NCBI RefSeq assembly: GCF_000499845.2
Contig: NC_023754.2
Span: 8,100,403 to 8,164,402, forward strand
Direction of reading: 5' to 3'
Length of the DNA: 64,000 nt
Source of the DNA: Phaseolus vulgaris
Taxonomy: Eukaryota; Streptophyta; Magnoliopsida; Fabales; Fabaceae
The notes under the pieces are model-generated. The model searched no databases, was not told the origin of the DNA, and worked only from the letters and a program-made list of their open reading frames with translations. Shown piece by piece: positions 12,501 through 23,038 of the stretch. The position numbers and the translations under genes were made by a program. Positions within the stretch are counted from its first letter, which is position 1. Each line of letters starts with the position of its first letter.

Positions 12501-13720
12501 TGGCGGCGCTCTCGAGGTTTGTTTCCGCCGGAGGAGAGAAGGGGCACCCCTACTTCTAGTGTCTCAAGAGGAATAGTCGTTTTGCGTGGACAGACGAATG
12601 CGAAGCGGCTTTCATCAAGTTGAAAGAATACCTAGCGACGCCGCCGGTTCTCTGCAAACCGGTCGCGAGCGTGCCTCTCCGGCTGTACTTCACGGTGACA
12701 GAGCGAGCTATCAGCTCTGTGCTGGTCCAGGAGCAGGACCAGATTCAGAAGCCCATCTACTTCGTGAGCAAGGCCTTACAAGGTGCGGAGACGAGGTACC
12801 AGGCGCTGGAGGAGGCGGCGCTGGCAGTGGTGTTTTTGGCTAGGAGGCTCCGCCATTACTTCCACAGCTTTATGGTGGTGATGACGAACCTCCCTATACA
12901 AAAGATATTACAGAAGCCGGATGTAGCAGGTAGGATGGTGCGCTGGGCGGTGGAGTTGTCAGAGTTTGATGTTCAGTATGAGCCCAGGGGATCCATTAAA
13001 GGCCAGGTATACGCAGATTTTGTAGCAGAGCTCTCGCCCGGAGGTGAACAAGAGGTGGAGGCAGGCTCACAGTGGTCGCTCTCAGTGGATGGCTCTTCCA
13101 ACCAGCAAGGAAGTGGAGCGGGGATAGTCTTGGAGGGACCCAATGGTGTACTGATTGAGCAGGCCCTGCGCTTCGCCTTTAAGGCAAGTAATAATCAGGT
13201 TGAATACGAAGCCCTAATTGCAGGAATGCTCCTGGCCAAAGAAATGGGCGCGCAAAACCTCTTGGTGAAGAGTGATTCCCAAATGATTACGGGGCAAGTG
13301 TCGGGTGAGTTCCAAGCGAGAGACCCGCAGATGGCGGCGTATTTAAGGTACGTCCAACTGCTGAAGGGAGCCTTTAGCGCTCTTGAGCTAGTACACGTCC
13401 TAAGGGAGCAGAATGCCAGAGCTGACTTGCTCGCCAAGCTGACCAGCTCGGGCAATGGGGGCCGACAGAGGACTGTAATCCAAGAGACGCTTAAGGCTCC
13501 GAGGAAATTCATAGAGGACAACAGGGTGGATGTCCTCCATATTAGCACTGCGAGAGGGAGGCCAAGGAGTCATCACTCCTTGACTCAGGATACGCTGAAG
13601 ACGCCCCATATCAGCACATACACGGACACGCCCGAAGGAGGAAGGCGTGCACAGATATGTGTTTCAGCCGAAGGAGATACCTGGATGACGCCGTACAGAC
13701 GGTACCTGGCGGATGGGGTT
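9537..13720 (+). pseudogene. gag-pro-pol of element A, 5' part (broken, split by B)
   Basis: The first frame (9537-12125, 862 codons) begins at an ATG after a short leader. It holds an N-terminal helical stretch and the retrotransposon gag domain (residues about 100-250). Next come a Cys-x2-His-x4-His-x4-Cys knuckle (about 368-381), an aspartic protease with DQGSSADV (about 501-508) and the start of RT (from about 760). A small insertion near 12040 shifts the frame. The next frames carry the RT motif YVDD (12244-12255), RNase H (12620-13030) and the extra RNase H (VDGSSNQQGSG, 13087-13119). Stops lie at about 12139-12141 and at TAG 12557-12559. Element B inserted at 13720, after the codons for RYLADG, and separates this part from integrase. 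It cannot be translated as one polyprotein. Confidence 0.92.
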
Positions 13721-14898
13721 TGTACCGTCCCGTATCGGGGCGTTGACCAAGTTAAGGTCAAAGTCAACGGCTGAAGAGTCAAAGTCAACGCAAGGCGTCG
13801 CCTAGGTGAAGGCGTCGCCTAGGTGAAGGCGTCGCCCAGGTGAGGGCGTCGCCAGATCAAACAGTGTAAAAACAAGGCAATCACGGTGTGGTTCCCCGAT
13901 ACCCATGGGTAGGAAAGACCATGGAGGGAGCGACGTCGTGGGAAAGCCTCAGGTCTCGATGTCTCGGGAAAGTGATAAAGAGAAGGAAAAGGTGGCTTCA
14001 AGGCCATAGTGATAGTACCAGTGAAGGGCAGCCTGACTCGCGAAGTACCCCTGCCGCCCCAGAGACGCCTTCGGGACAGATACGACCCAAGAGGAAGGTC
14101 ACGCCCAGGATAACCGGGTGCAGGGTGTGAGAGGAAGGCAGATACGCTCTCAGAGTAAGTGGCTAGATACTTGGGGGCATGAGTTGGCACCCAAAAAGCC
14201 ACCCCTAGCGCAGTAGCACTCCCAAGCAGGAGGACCCACACGTAGAAACGTCCCCAGATGGGCAGAAACGCCCCCAGATGGGGTCATGGCGTCGTGAGGC
14301 CCTCCACGTGTACGACAGCCATACCGGAATAGAAACACCCTCTAGTCAGGTGCCAGGTAATTAAAGACATTCAATACAGTTTCCCTTTCGAGCATTCAGG
14401 TACTATTATGGCTCCCAAGCGTTTCAACGTCTTAAATGCGCTACGTTTCGTAATTAAGCGCTTTAATGAGTGCGTTACGTTTGAGATTAAAGGCGCTTTA
14501 AGGCGCTTTAAATGCTGGGGACAGTTTAAATAGCGCTGAGAATGTCGGAAAAAGGGTTGGAATCTTTGGCAAATTGACGAGAAACTCTTTGGTTGCTTGC
14601 CCATGCTTTACGGTTACGTACAAGTGACTGGAGAATATTTTTGCCTGAAGGAGACAACACACACACACATACACATTTCTTTTACCACCTTCAGAGTGCC
14701 ATACGCGGTGCTCAGATACGTGGGTGGACAGTTTTTTGGTGTTTCTTGCTGGCTGACTTGAGCGTCGGAGTGCACACGGCCGCTAGGGCGCCTCTTTGTC
14801 CTCTTTTTTGCAGGAATCCACGGGCAACCAGCGGGAAGGAGTCCCCAGATGACTGTTGAGGTCGTGCACGAAGACGTCCCGGTCAACCGGATGGAACA
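13721..14898 (+). repeat. 5' LTR of element B
   Basis: 1178 bp, TGTACCGTCC to GGATGGAACA. Four GGCGTCGCC units lie at about 13790-13855, and an HP1 hairpin at 13890-13931. TTTAAATAGC at about 14525 is the likely TATA-like site. An (AC)n run follows at about 14654-14672. Compared with the 3' LTR it has one extra 17-bp unit. Confidence 0.95.
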
Positions 14899-14900
14899 TT

Positions 14901-14918
14901 TGGCGCCCACTGTGGGGC
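14901..14918 (+). other. Primer binding site of element B
   Basis: TGGCGCCCACTGTGGGGC two bases after the LTR end. It is identical to the site in element F at 63509. Confidence 0.85.
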
Positions 14919-14998
14919 CGATATAAAACATCAGTCCCATCACAAGTTCGAGAAAAATTTACCAAGTTACAGTAACGTTGAAGGAGGTTGGAGTGACA

Positions 14999-17075
14999 AT
15001 GGCCCCCACCAGACGAAGAGCAGCGCGCGCAGCCCCAGCAGACCTATCCATGCAGCAGGTCCTGGAAATAATGAGGGGGCTGCAGCAGGACATGGCGGAT
15101 TCGAAGATGGAGTAGGAACGCATGCAGGCAGACCTTGACGCCTCGCATGAGCGCAATGAAGAGCTCCACCGTGTGAATGAGGAGTTGCGCCAGGGCCTGA
15201 GAAACGATCGGAGGCGGCCTGGACAGGACGAGACGGAGAACCATTCCCCACCAAGGGAGTTTTCCACTCCTTTCTCGCAGGAGATCCTAGATGCAGCGAT
15301 CCCGAACACGTTCGCGGGACCCAAGGTAATCTTCACTGGGATGGAGGACCCAGAGACGCACCTTGCTGCATTTCACACACAGATGGTCCTGATAGGCGGT
15401 TCTGATGCTGCCAAGTGCAAGCTCTTCATGAGCACCCTGACCGGGATGGCTATGGACTGGTTCATTAGCCTCCCCGAGGGCCATATCACATCTTTCCGCC
15501 AATTGTCGCGGTTATTCAGAGAACAATACTTAGCCAACAAGGCCCCGCCGGGTCTCCTACGACCTGTTTGATGTGAAGCAGTATCAGGGGGAGACCCTGA
15601 AGGAGTATATCAATCGCTTCGGGGCCCAGGTCGTGAAGGTTGGTACAACAGAGGAGCCTATGATCGTGTACGCATTTGTGAAAGGCGTATGCCCCGGACC
15701 CTTTGGAGAATCTATTATCCGAAATCGCCCTAGGACCTTCGCTGAATTACGGCGTAGGGCGGTAGAGCACATTGCTTCGGAAGGGGAGGTATGTGTGAAG
15801 CGCACCAGCGCCGTACCCTCACGCCCGAGGGGACCAACGCGAGTTCAACCCTTCAGAGTCAATGAGACCACGACGGGGAGAAAGAAGCCAGAGGCGAGAC
15901 GCCCCTACGAGGCCAGAAAGCCCCAACCTCGGGGCCCAGCAGGAGGCGAACGCCCCGCCAGAGAAAAAGCAAGACCGGCGAGGTACAACTTCGTGGTTGA
16001 GTTGAAGGATTTGATCGCCGTGCCCAACATAGCTGAGAGGCTGAGGCGACCAGCGAAGACCGACAAGGTGTTAGGGCCCCGTAAAGACTCTTGGTGCGAA
16101 TTCCACGAGGCTTTCGGGCACCAAATTGATAATTGCCTGTCGTTGGGCTACCAGCTAGATGAGCTGGTGAGGACTGGGTTTTTGAAAGATTATGTCGCAG
16201 ATTCCCCAACGACCGCCACCTTGCCGCCGCCGGCAGATGAGCCAGCGCACAAGATGCCAGTGCTTGGCGAGGTCCATACCATTGCTGGAGGTTTCTCTGG
16301 CGGAGGGCCCACCGCCTCCCAGCGGAAGAAATACGCGAGGGGGGTAAATTCAGTTGAAGAGAGGCTCTCGGGGGAGCCATGGGAGTCAGATATCGTGTTC
16401 ACACGACGAGACCTCCGAGATGTGGTACCCCACGACAACGATCCCGTTGTCATCTCTGTTGTCACGGCCGGAAGGAAGGTTCACAGAGTGCTTGTTGATC
16501 AAGGAAGTTCGGCAGATGTCATGTTTCTGTCGACCTTTAACAAGTTACGGTTGTCCCCCGATCTGCTGAGTCCCTATACAGGATGTTTGTATGGGTTCGG
16601 GGATAACCAGGTAGAAGTCCGGGGGTACCTGGAGTTGAGGACTACGTTCACAGACGGAGAGGCCTCCCGCACCGAGAGTATCCGGTACCTCGTCGTGAAC
16701 GCTAATTCTGCCTACAATATTTTGCTGGGCAGACCGGCGTTAAACCGTTTAAGCGCAGTGTCCTCCACCCGTCACATGAAGATGAAGCTACCAGACCTCA
16801 GCGGCCGGGTGATAGTCATCAGATCAGACCAAGAGGAGGCGAGGAAATGCTTTGAAAACAGCCTGAAGACGAATAGAGGCATATTCATGGTGTACGAACG
16901 TCCGCCGAGCGCGGACGCAACGATGATTGAGGCGACGCCCGCTGGGCTGACTCCAGAAGAGGCCATAGAAGAGAGGGCGATGCTCGAAGCAGATGTGCCA
17001 ATGGAGGAGGCGCCCGTAGAAGAGGCGGTGCCCCCCGAAGAAGCGGCTCCCGTCGAAGATGATAGTAGGGAGTAA
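14999..17075 (+). pseudogene. gag-protease of element B (broken)
   Basis: The ATG at 14999 opens a frame matching the start of A gag. TAG at 15113-15115 stands where A has CAG (MEQERMQ). A two-base loss at about 15554 shifts the frame in the gag domain, where A reads CCGCCACCGG and B CCGCCGGG. The second part (15573-17075, 500 codons) is open. It holds the end of the gag domain, a basic linker, the Cys-x2-His-x4-His-x4-Cys knuckle (codons near 16097-16137) and the protease VDQGSSADVMF (near 16492-16524). It ends with an acidic Glu/Ala/Pro stretch and TAA, where A has CAA. Despite its young LTRs it cannot make intact Gag. Confidence 0.9.
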
Positions 17076-20000
17076 CCTGCAGCTAACACCATAAAAAGGG
17101 AGATTGGCGGCAAAGCTTTCAAGTTAGGAAGTTCGCTAAGTCCAGAAGAACAGGAAGGGGTGGCAGAAGTGATTTCGCGCCACCTGGATGCCTTCGCATG
17201 GTCCGCCTCGGATATGCCGGGCATCGACCCCGATTTCCTGTGTCACCACCTCAGCATGGACGCCACAGTCCGCCCCGTGTGTCAGAGAAGGAGGAAGTTC
17301 AATGAGGAGCGACAACAGGTGGTGAAAGACGAAACGCAGAAGCTGCTGAGTGCTGGCCACATTAGGGAGATTCAGTACCCTGAGTGGCTCGCCAACGTCG
17401 TCTTGGTGAAAAAGGCGAGCAGAAAGTGGAGAATGTGCGTTGACTTCACGGACCTGAACAAGGCGTGCCCAAAGGATTCCTATCCGTTGCCCAGCATCGA
17501 CGCCCTAGTAGACAGCGCGTCTGGCAGCAAGGTGTTAAGCTTCCTAGACGCCTTCTCAGGGTATAACCAAATCAAGATGCACCCAAGAGACGAGAGCAAG
17601 ACTGCGTTCATGACTGAAACATGCAGTTATTGCTATAAGGTGATGCCCTTCGGGCTCAAAAATGCGGGCACCACGTACCAGAGGTTAATGGACAAGGTCC
17701 TGGCGCCAATGCTTGGGAGGAACGTATACGCTTATGTAGACGACATGGTGGTGGCGTCGCAGAACAGGGTGCAGCACATGGCAGACTTGGAGGAGTTGTT
17801 CAACACAATATCCAAATACCGCCTCAAGTTGAACCCCGAGAAGTGTGTTTTCGGGATAGAGGCCGGTAAATTCTTGGGTTTTCTGCTCACCGAGAGGGGG
17901 ATAGAGGCGAACCCCGACAAATGTGCGGCTATTATCGCCATGCGGAGTCCGACATCGATAAAGGAGGTTCAACAGTTGACAGGGCGGATGGCGGCGCTCT
18001 CGAGGTTTGTTTCCGCCGGAGGAGAAAAGGGGCACCCGTACTTCTAGTGCCTCAAGAGAAACAGTCGCTTTGCATGGACTGAGGAATGCGAAGCGGCTTT
18101 CGTTAAGCTGAAGGATTTCCTGGCGACGCCTCCAGTTCTCTGCAAGCCGGTAACGGGCGTGCCCCTCCGGTTGTATTTTACTGTAACGGAGCGGGCCATC
18201 AGTTTTGTGTTGGTCCAAGAGCAACACCAGAGTCAAAAGCCCATCTACTTTGTAAGCAAGGCCTTACAGGGAGCTGAGACAAGGTACCAAGCACTGGAGA
18301 AGGCGGCGCTGGCGGTAGTGTTCTCGGCTAGGAGGCTCCGTCATTACTTCCACAGTTTTACGGTGGTGGTAATGACCAACCTCCCTATACAGAAGGTGCT
18401 GCAGAAGCCCGATGTGGCAGGAAGAATGGTACGCTGGGCAGTGGAACTGTCAGAATTCGACATACAGTACGAGCCTAGAGGATCCATCAAAGGGCAGCTG
18501 TACGCGGATTTTGTAGCAGAACTTTCGCCCGGAGGTGAGCAAGAGGTGGAAGCGAGTTCACAGTGGCTGCTCTCGGTTGATGGCTCCTCAAACCAACAAG
18601 GGAGTGGTGCGGGAATAGTGCTGGAAGGACCCGACGGCATACTGATCGAGCAGGCCTTGCGTTTTGCCTTCAAGGCAAGTAACAATCAAGCAGAATATGA
18701 AGCACTGATTGCAGGAATGCTCTTGGCCAAGGAGATGGGCGCACAGAACCTCCTAGTGAAGAGCGACTCCCAGTTGATTACGGGGCAGGTGTCGGGTGAG
18801 TTCCAAGCGAAGGACCCACAGATGGCGGCGTATCTAAAATACGTCCAGTTGTTGAGAGGGGCGTTCAACGCTCTTGAGTTGATACACGTCCCGAGGGAGC
18901 AGAATGCCAGAGCTGACCTGCTCGCAAAGCTGGCCAGCTCAGGCAAGGGGGGTAGACAGAGGACAGTGATCCAGGAGACTCTCAAAGCTCCGCGTCGATT
19001 CGTGGAAGACAACAGGGTGGATGTCCTCCAGATTTATGCATCAAGGGGAAGGTCGAGGAGTCACTCCTCTTTGACCCAAGATACGCAGAGGGCGCCCCGC
19101 ATCAGTATATACGCGGGTGTGTCTGAGGAAGAGCAGATGCAGGTCTGTGTCTTGTCCAAGGGAGACACCTGGATGACGCCCTATAAACGATACCTGGCGG
19201 ATGGGGCTCTTCCAGTGGACCCTGAAGAGGGTAAGAAAATCAAAAGAAATGCCGCAAGATATACTTTGGTGGATGGGATGCTGTTCAGGCACGGTTTCAC
19301 TCACCCTATCCTAACATGCACCAGGATAATGGCGGAGCTACATGAAGGCATCTGCGGAAGCCATGTAGGAGGAAGGTCCTTGGCCTCCAAGGTAATACGC
19401 GCAGGTTTTTTCTGGCCAACAGTGAAAGAGGATTGCGCACGGCACGCCCAGCGGTGTAAGCAATGTCAAAAGCACGCCGACTGGCACAAGGCGCCGCCAG
19501 AAGAGTTGCGGTCCATATACAGCCCGTGGCCTTTCCACACATGGGGAATTGACATCCTGGGCCCTTTCCCACTAGCAATCAGGCAGATGAAGTATCTGAT
19601 CGTCGCCATCGAATACTTCACTAAGTGGATAGAGGCAGAGCCCGTGGCACAAATCACTGCGCATAAGGTACAGCATTTTGTGTGGAGAAACATCGTGTGT
19701 CGCTTTGGCATACCCAGGCGCCTGATATCTGACAACGGAACCCAGTTCGCCAGTCAGCAGTTGAGAAATCTGTGCGCTGAAGTGGGAATCAAGCAAGTGT
19801 TCGCGTCGGTTGAACACCCCCAGACCAATGGACAAGTAGAGTCAGCAAACAGAGTCCTTATGAGGGGGTTAAAAAGAAGGTTAGAGAAGGCCAAAGGGGC
19901 GTGGGCGGAAGAGGTGCCAAGGATTATATGGGCATACCACACCACGCCCCAATCCTCTACTATGGAGACGCCTTTCAGTTTGGTGTACGGGTCGGACGCG

Positions 20001-20378
20001 ATGATTCCAGTAGAAATTCACGAAAGCTCACCGCGTTTTCAAAGCTTTGTGGTGGAGGAATCTAATGAGGAGAGGCGGGTAAACCTGGATCTGCTAGAAG
20101 AGGCCAGGGAAGAAGCTAGAATAAAAGCTGAAGCGATGAAGAGAAGAGTGGAGCGGCAATATAGCTCTAAAGTAAAGCCACGACAGTTTCAGGTGGGCGA
20201 CCTAGTGATGAGGAAAGCTCACCCATACGAGTTGGAGAATAAGCTGTCTCCCAAGTGGACCGGGCCCTTCAGAGTTACTGAGGCTAAGGGCAACGGTTCG
20301 TACAACCTGGAGACTTTAGATGGAGGCCCTATCCCGCGCAGTTGGAATGCGGCCAACTTAAAATTTTATTTCAGTTGA
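17076..20378 (+). pseudogene. RT, RNase H, extra RNase H and integrase of element B
   Basis: Two long open stretches are separated by TAG at 18045-18047. The first carries RT with FLDAFSGYNQIKMHP, FGLKNA and catalytic YVDDMVVAS (near 17734). The second (18159-20378, 739 codons from its first ATG) carries RNase H, then the extra archaeal-like RNase H (VDGSSNQQGSG; acidic residues in NQAEYEA and VKSDSQ). The integrase follows: a zinc region ending CKQCQK, core motifs GIDILGPF, SDNGTQFAS and TNGQVES as the D,D,E triad, and a C-terminal KWTGPFRV module without chromodomain. Apart from the TAA before it and this TAG, the enzyme region looks intact. The TAG is shared with element A. Confidence 0.92.
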
Positions 20379-20797
20379 CTTATGTAAGCAGAATGTAACA
20401 ATTTAGTTGAAGGGGACGCTCTTTTTCCCTTTCGGGGGTTTTTTAATGAGGTCACCCTAATAAATGGAAAAACCAGTTGAGAAAAAGAGGTGCCTTAGTT
20501 TTCAGCCTTTATCTTTCCTTGTTAGAAGTAATGTGATGCGCCGCCTAGGCCATGGTGTCGCCAAGGAAGAAGGCGTCGCCTAGGTCTTGGCGTCGCCCAG
20601 AAAGAAGGCGTCGCCCAAGTAAAAGCATGCATCGTTGGCAGAACGAGACGAAAGGAAAGCGCGCGGTATAGGAAGCATATGCAAAGTAAAGTGGCGTTGC
20701 AAAGAATTATGATATTGAAAAGTGGTTGTTACAAGCAATGTTCAGTACAAACGGAGCAAACGCTACAAATCATGCAAAAACACAAACAACCCACTTC
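20379..20797 (+). other. Noncoding spacer with GGCGTCGCC repeats (B)
   Basis: It follows the integrase stop. A pyrimidine-rich CTCTTTTTCCCTTTCGGGGG stretch is followed by four GGCGTCGCC-type units (about 20537-20612). These resemble the U3 repeats. No gene is seen on the plus strand. On the minus strand it would be the 3' flank of gene 2. Confidence 0.7.
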
Positions 20798-21763
20798 TCA
20801 GCGCTCATCAGAGTCATCACTGGAGGAAGGCGAAGCCCCTTTCCCAGCCCGCAGCGCTCGAGTAAGTCGTGCCCTCTTTTCTTGGCTTATTTTCGAACCT
20901 GCACAAAGGGAAAAGATGTATTAGAGACACCGTGAAGGAAGACAGGCACAGTTAGAAAGTAACGAAGGCCGAAGTCGCCTAAGGCAGTGGTTCTTACATA
21001 TGTACTTCTCAAGAGTCTTAGCGTTGGACTCCAAGCTGATCACCGTAGCAGAGTCAAAACCTCCCGCCTCAGCAAGAATCCGGCAAGCTATTTGATCACT
21101 TGGAGACAGATTCTTGAGGGGTTTGGCTTTGAGGACCTTTTCCTCTCTCACCCAGTACAACGGAAACCCATCAAGGGCGTCGGGAACAAGATCAGTACAG
21201 CAGATCTTGAAGAACTGGCCTTTCCACCCCGTGAACGAGCTTTGGAAGGGCGTGAAGAGAACTCTTCCGGGTACATTGCTGAGAGTTACTCAGAGGTTGT
21301 GTCTCTGTCTCTTCACCTCAAAAAAGTGAAGAAAGAGGTCGACCGAGGGTGCACAACCCAGAAACCCGAAGAGGACATCGAAGGCCTTGACAAAGGCCCA
21401 GCTGTTGGGGTATAACTGGGCCGGAGCAACGTTGATCTCCGCCAGCAGTTCCTTCTCGAACCAGGAGAAGGGTAAGCGCACCCCGATGGTCTTGAACACC
21501 ACCTGGTAAAAGTAAAAGAAAGGGACCCCGTCTTTCGCCCGTTCGTCTCCACACACTGGCTCCCCCAGAGTGCAAGGGAGCACAGCGATGTCGTCATCGT
21601 GCCTCCTTGCGAAGGCCCGGTGGTCGTAAGAACACAACTCCCCTTTGTGTTCCCGTACGGCCCTGGTGGAGAGCAAGCATGAACACTCATCAAGAAGTTC
21701 GCTCGAGGCCCAAGGGTACAAGTCTTTGGGACGGACCCTGGAGGAAGCATCGTGAGAAGACAT
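20798..21763 (-). pseudogene. Minus-strand gene 2 of element B (PF04195-like), one nonsense mutation
   Basis: Predicted exons are 20998-21763 (766 nt) and 20798-20898 (101 nt), with a 99-nt intron starting GTAAGAAC and ending TTTGTGCAG. The exons sum to 867 nt, exactly 289 codons with the stop. The ATG starts MSSHDAS. The core LLAEINVAPAQLYPNSWAFV followed by PSVDLFLHFFEVKRQ matches the conserved part of the 'putative gypsy type transposon' family (PF04195; recognised by eye, not searched). The tail is short and Ser/basic-rich. A TGA at about 21290-21292 replaces the Trp codon found in A. The gene lies antisense to the genomic RNA. Function unknown. Confidence 0.75.
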
Positions 21764-22375
21764 TCTTTAACAAGATCAGGATGGCTAGAAATGCAAGAGT
21801 TGAGCGAGGGGAGCGAAGGTTAGAACAGCCCTTCGACAGAGAAGAAAGGGTGCAAGAAGAACGCAAGTAGGTTATGAAGAGTGAGAAAATGATGAAGATA
21901 GTTTCAGAGCTTGAAGAGTTAAATAAAGCGATTAGAGCGCCAAACGACGTGAATGGATGCACCGCACGATTGATACACGTGGTAGAAGATGAAAGGATGA
22001 CGCTGGCACCACTGGTTTAAATCAGAAAATGTCCCATCAACAGAATATCCAATGGTACGATCCGCCGTCGAAAATGAGTTAGGGGCATAGCAGGAGTCAG
22101 GACTTAATGAAACGACCGAATGTCCCACAAACCATACAAGTAGCGCCACGTGGATCAAGTCGAATGACAGAAGGTCCCATCAGCTATACAAGGAGCGCCA
22201 CGTGGATGGCACAGACAAAGCCTTGGGCTCTTCGCTGTTATCAGGCGTTGACCAAGGCAAGAGTTAAGGTCAATGTCGAGGTAAAGGTAACACCCGAGGC
22301 GTTGCCAGGAAGGACGTAAAGGGCGACGACAGCGCGAGATGTCGCAGGCGTCGCCAACCCAAATACCGACTGGCG

Positions 22376-22576
22376 TCGCCTCCCCGATACCCACAGGTAG
22401 GAAAGACTGTGGAGGGAGACGAAAGCAAAGAAAAGCAAAGTTAGTCACAGGCGTCGCCTCCCCGATACCCACAGGTAGGAAAGACTGTGGAGGGAGGCGA
22501 GACCGCCGAGCGCCAGCGAGTCATAGGCAGGGTGTTCCCCGATACCTATGGGAAGGAAAGACCATGGAGGGAACAG
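22376..22576 (+). other. Three HP1 stem-loops (element B, internal)
   Basis: Each has outer arm, bulge CGATAC, inner arm, loop near GTAGGAAAGA, inner arm, outer arm. The second copy pairs TCGCCTCCC with GGGAGGCGA and CCACAG with CTGTGG. The third pairs TGTTCCC with GGGAACA and CTATGG with CCATGG (one U.G on the plus strand). The paired changes between copies keep the stems. Confidence 0.65.
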
Positions 22577-22610
22577 ACCCCCCACAGCACTCGGCGTTTT
22601 AGACACCCGG

Positions 22611-22750
22611 GACGATACGGTGCTGCTCTAGCAGGCCTCTCCTTAGGCGTGGGCGCCGAGCGTTAGAGATCAAAGAAAAGACCTTTCGGTATCAGAGACG
22701 TCCCGAGGACGATACGGCGTCACTAAGTGAGCCTCTCCATGGGCGTGAGG
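22611..22750 (+). other. Two HP2 double stem-loops (element B)
   Basis: The consensus begins GACGATACGG. A 4-bp variable stem follows (CTGC/GCAG in copy 1, TCAC/GTGA in copy 2), then a constant stem GCCT/RGGC closing a loop CTCCNT. Copy 2 uses a T.G wobble in the second stem. Related copies are in element A at 30694-30838. Confidence 0.55.
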
Positions 22751-23038
22751 GTTGGCGCGCAACCTTTCCCGATCATACCAAACCGCCCAACGAAGTGAAA
22801 GAAATGGGCAGAACACGGATAAAATAGTCGAAGCGTGTGGAGGGAAAAGAGAATGAGATCGCATAGACAGAATCGTATGTGGCAAAGAAATAAACGCAAC
22901 CATACGGACATCCTAAATCAGTGACAAGAGTACAGATAGTTCAAAGAATTACAAGTTTTGACAGATAAAATCAAAAAACGAAGGTAAAGAATGAAGAGTT
23001 GAGCTTGAAGAGGAAGGTGGCGGATGTGAGGCAGCGGT

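Larger units (their letters stand above)
21764..23038 (+). other. Structured block between the two minus-strand genes (B), U3-like
   Basis: No gene is seen. 22195-22310 resembles the sequence before the polypurine tract plus the LTR start: GCCACGTGGATGGCA, then GGCGTTGACCAAGG and AAGGTCAATG, matching 25990-26130. Next come GGCGTCGCC units, three HP1 hairpins (22376-22419, 22455-22500, 22533-22576) and two HP2 hairpins (22611-22661, 22708-22750). It could be a relic of an internal LTR. On the minus strand it is the region upstream of gene 2 and downstream of gene 1. Confidence 0.65.

Noticed and set aside
12557..12559. Programmed stop-codon readthrough
   Set aside because: The following bases do not fit the known CARYYA context, and no downstream structure was obvious. 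A shared inherited stop is simpler, though not proven.
13819..14241. 140-codon minus-strand frame repeated at 26150-26572 and partly in the other LTRs
   Set aside because: It lies inside the LTRs, is repeated only because the LTR is repeated, and is not kept open in all LTR copies (A, H). Treated as a shadow.
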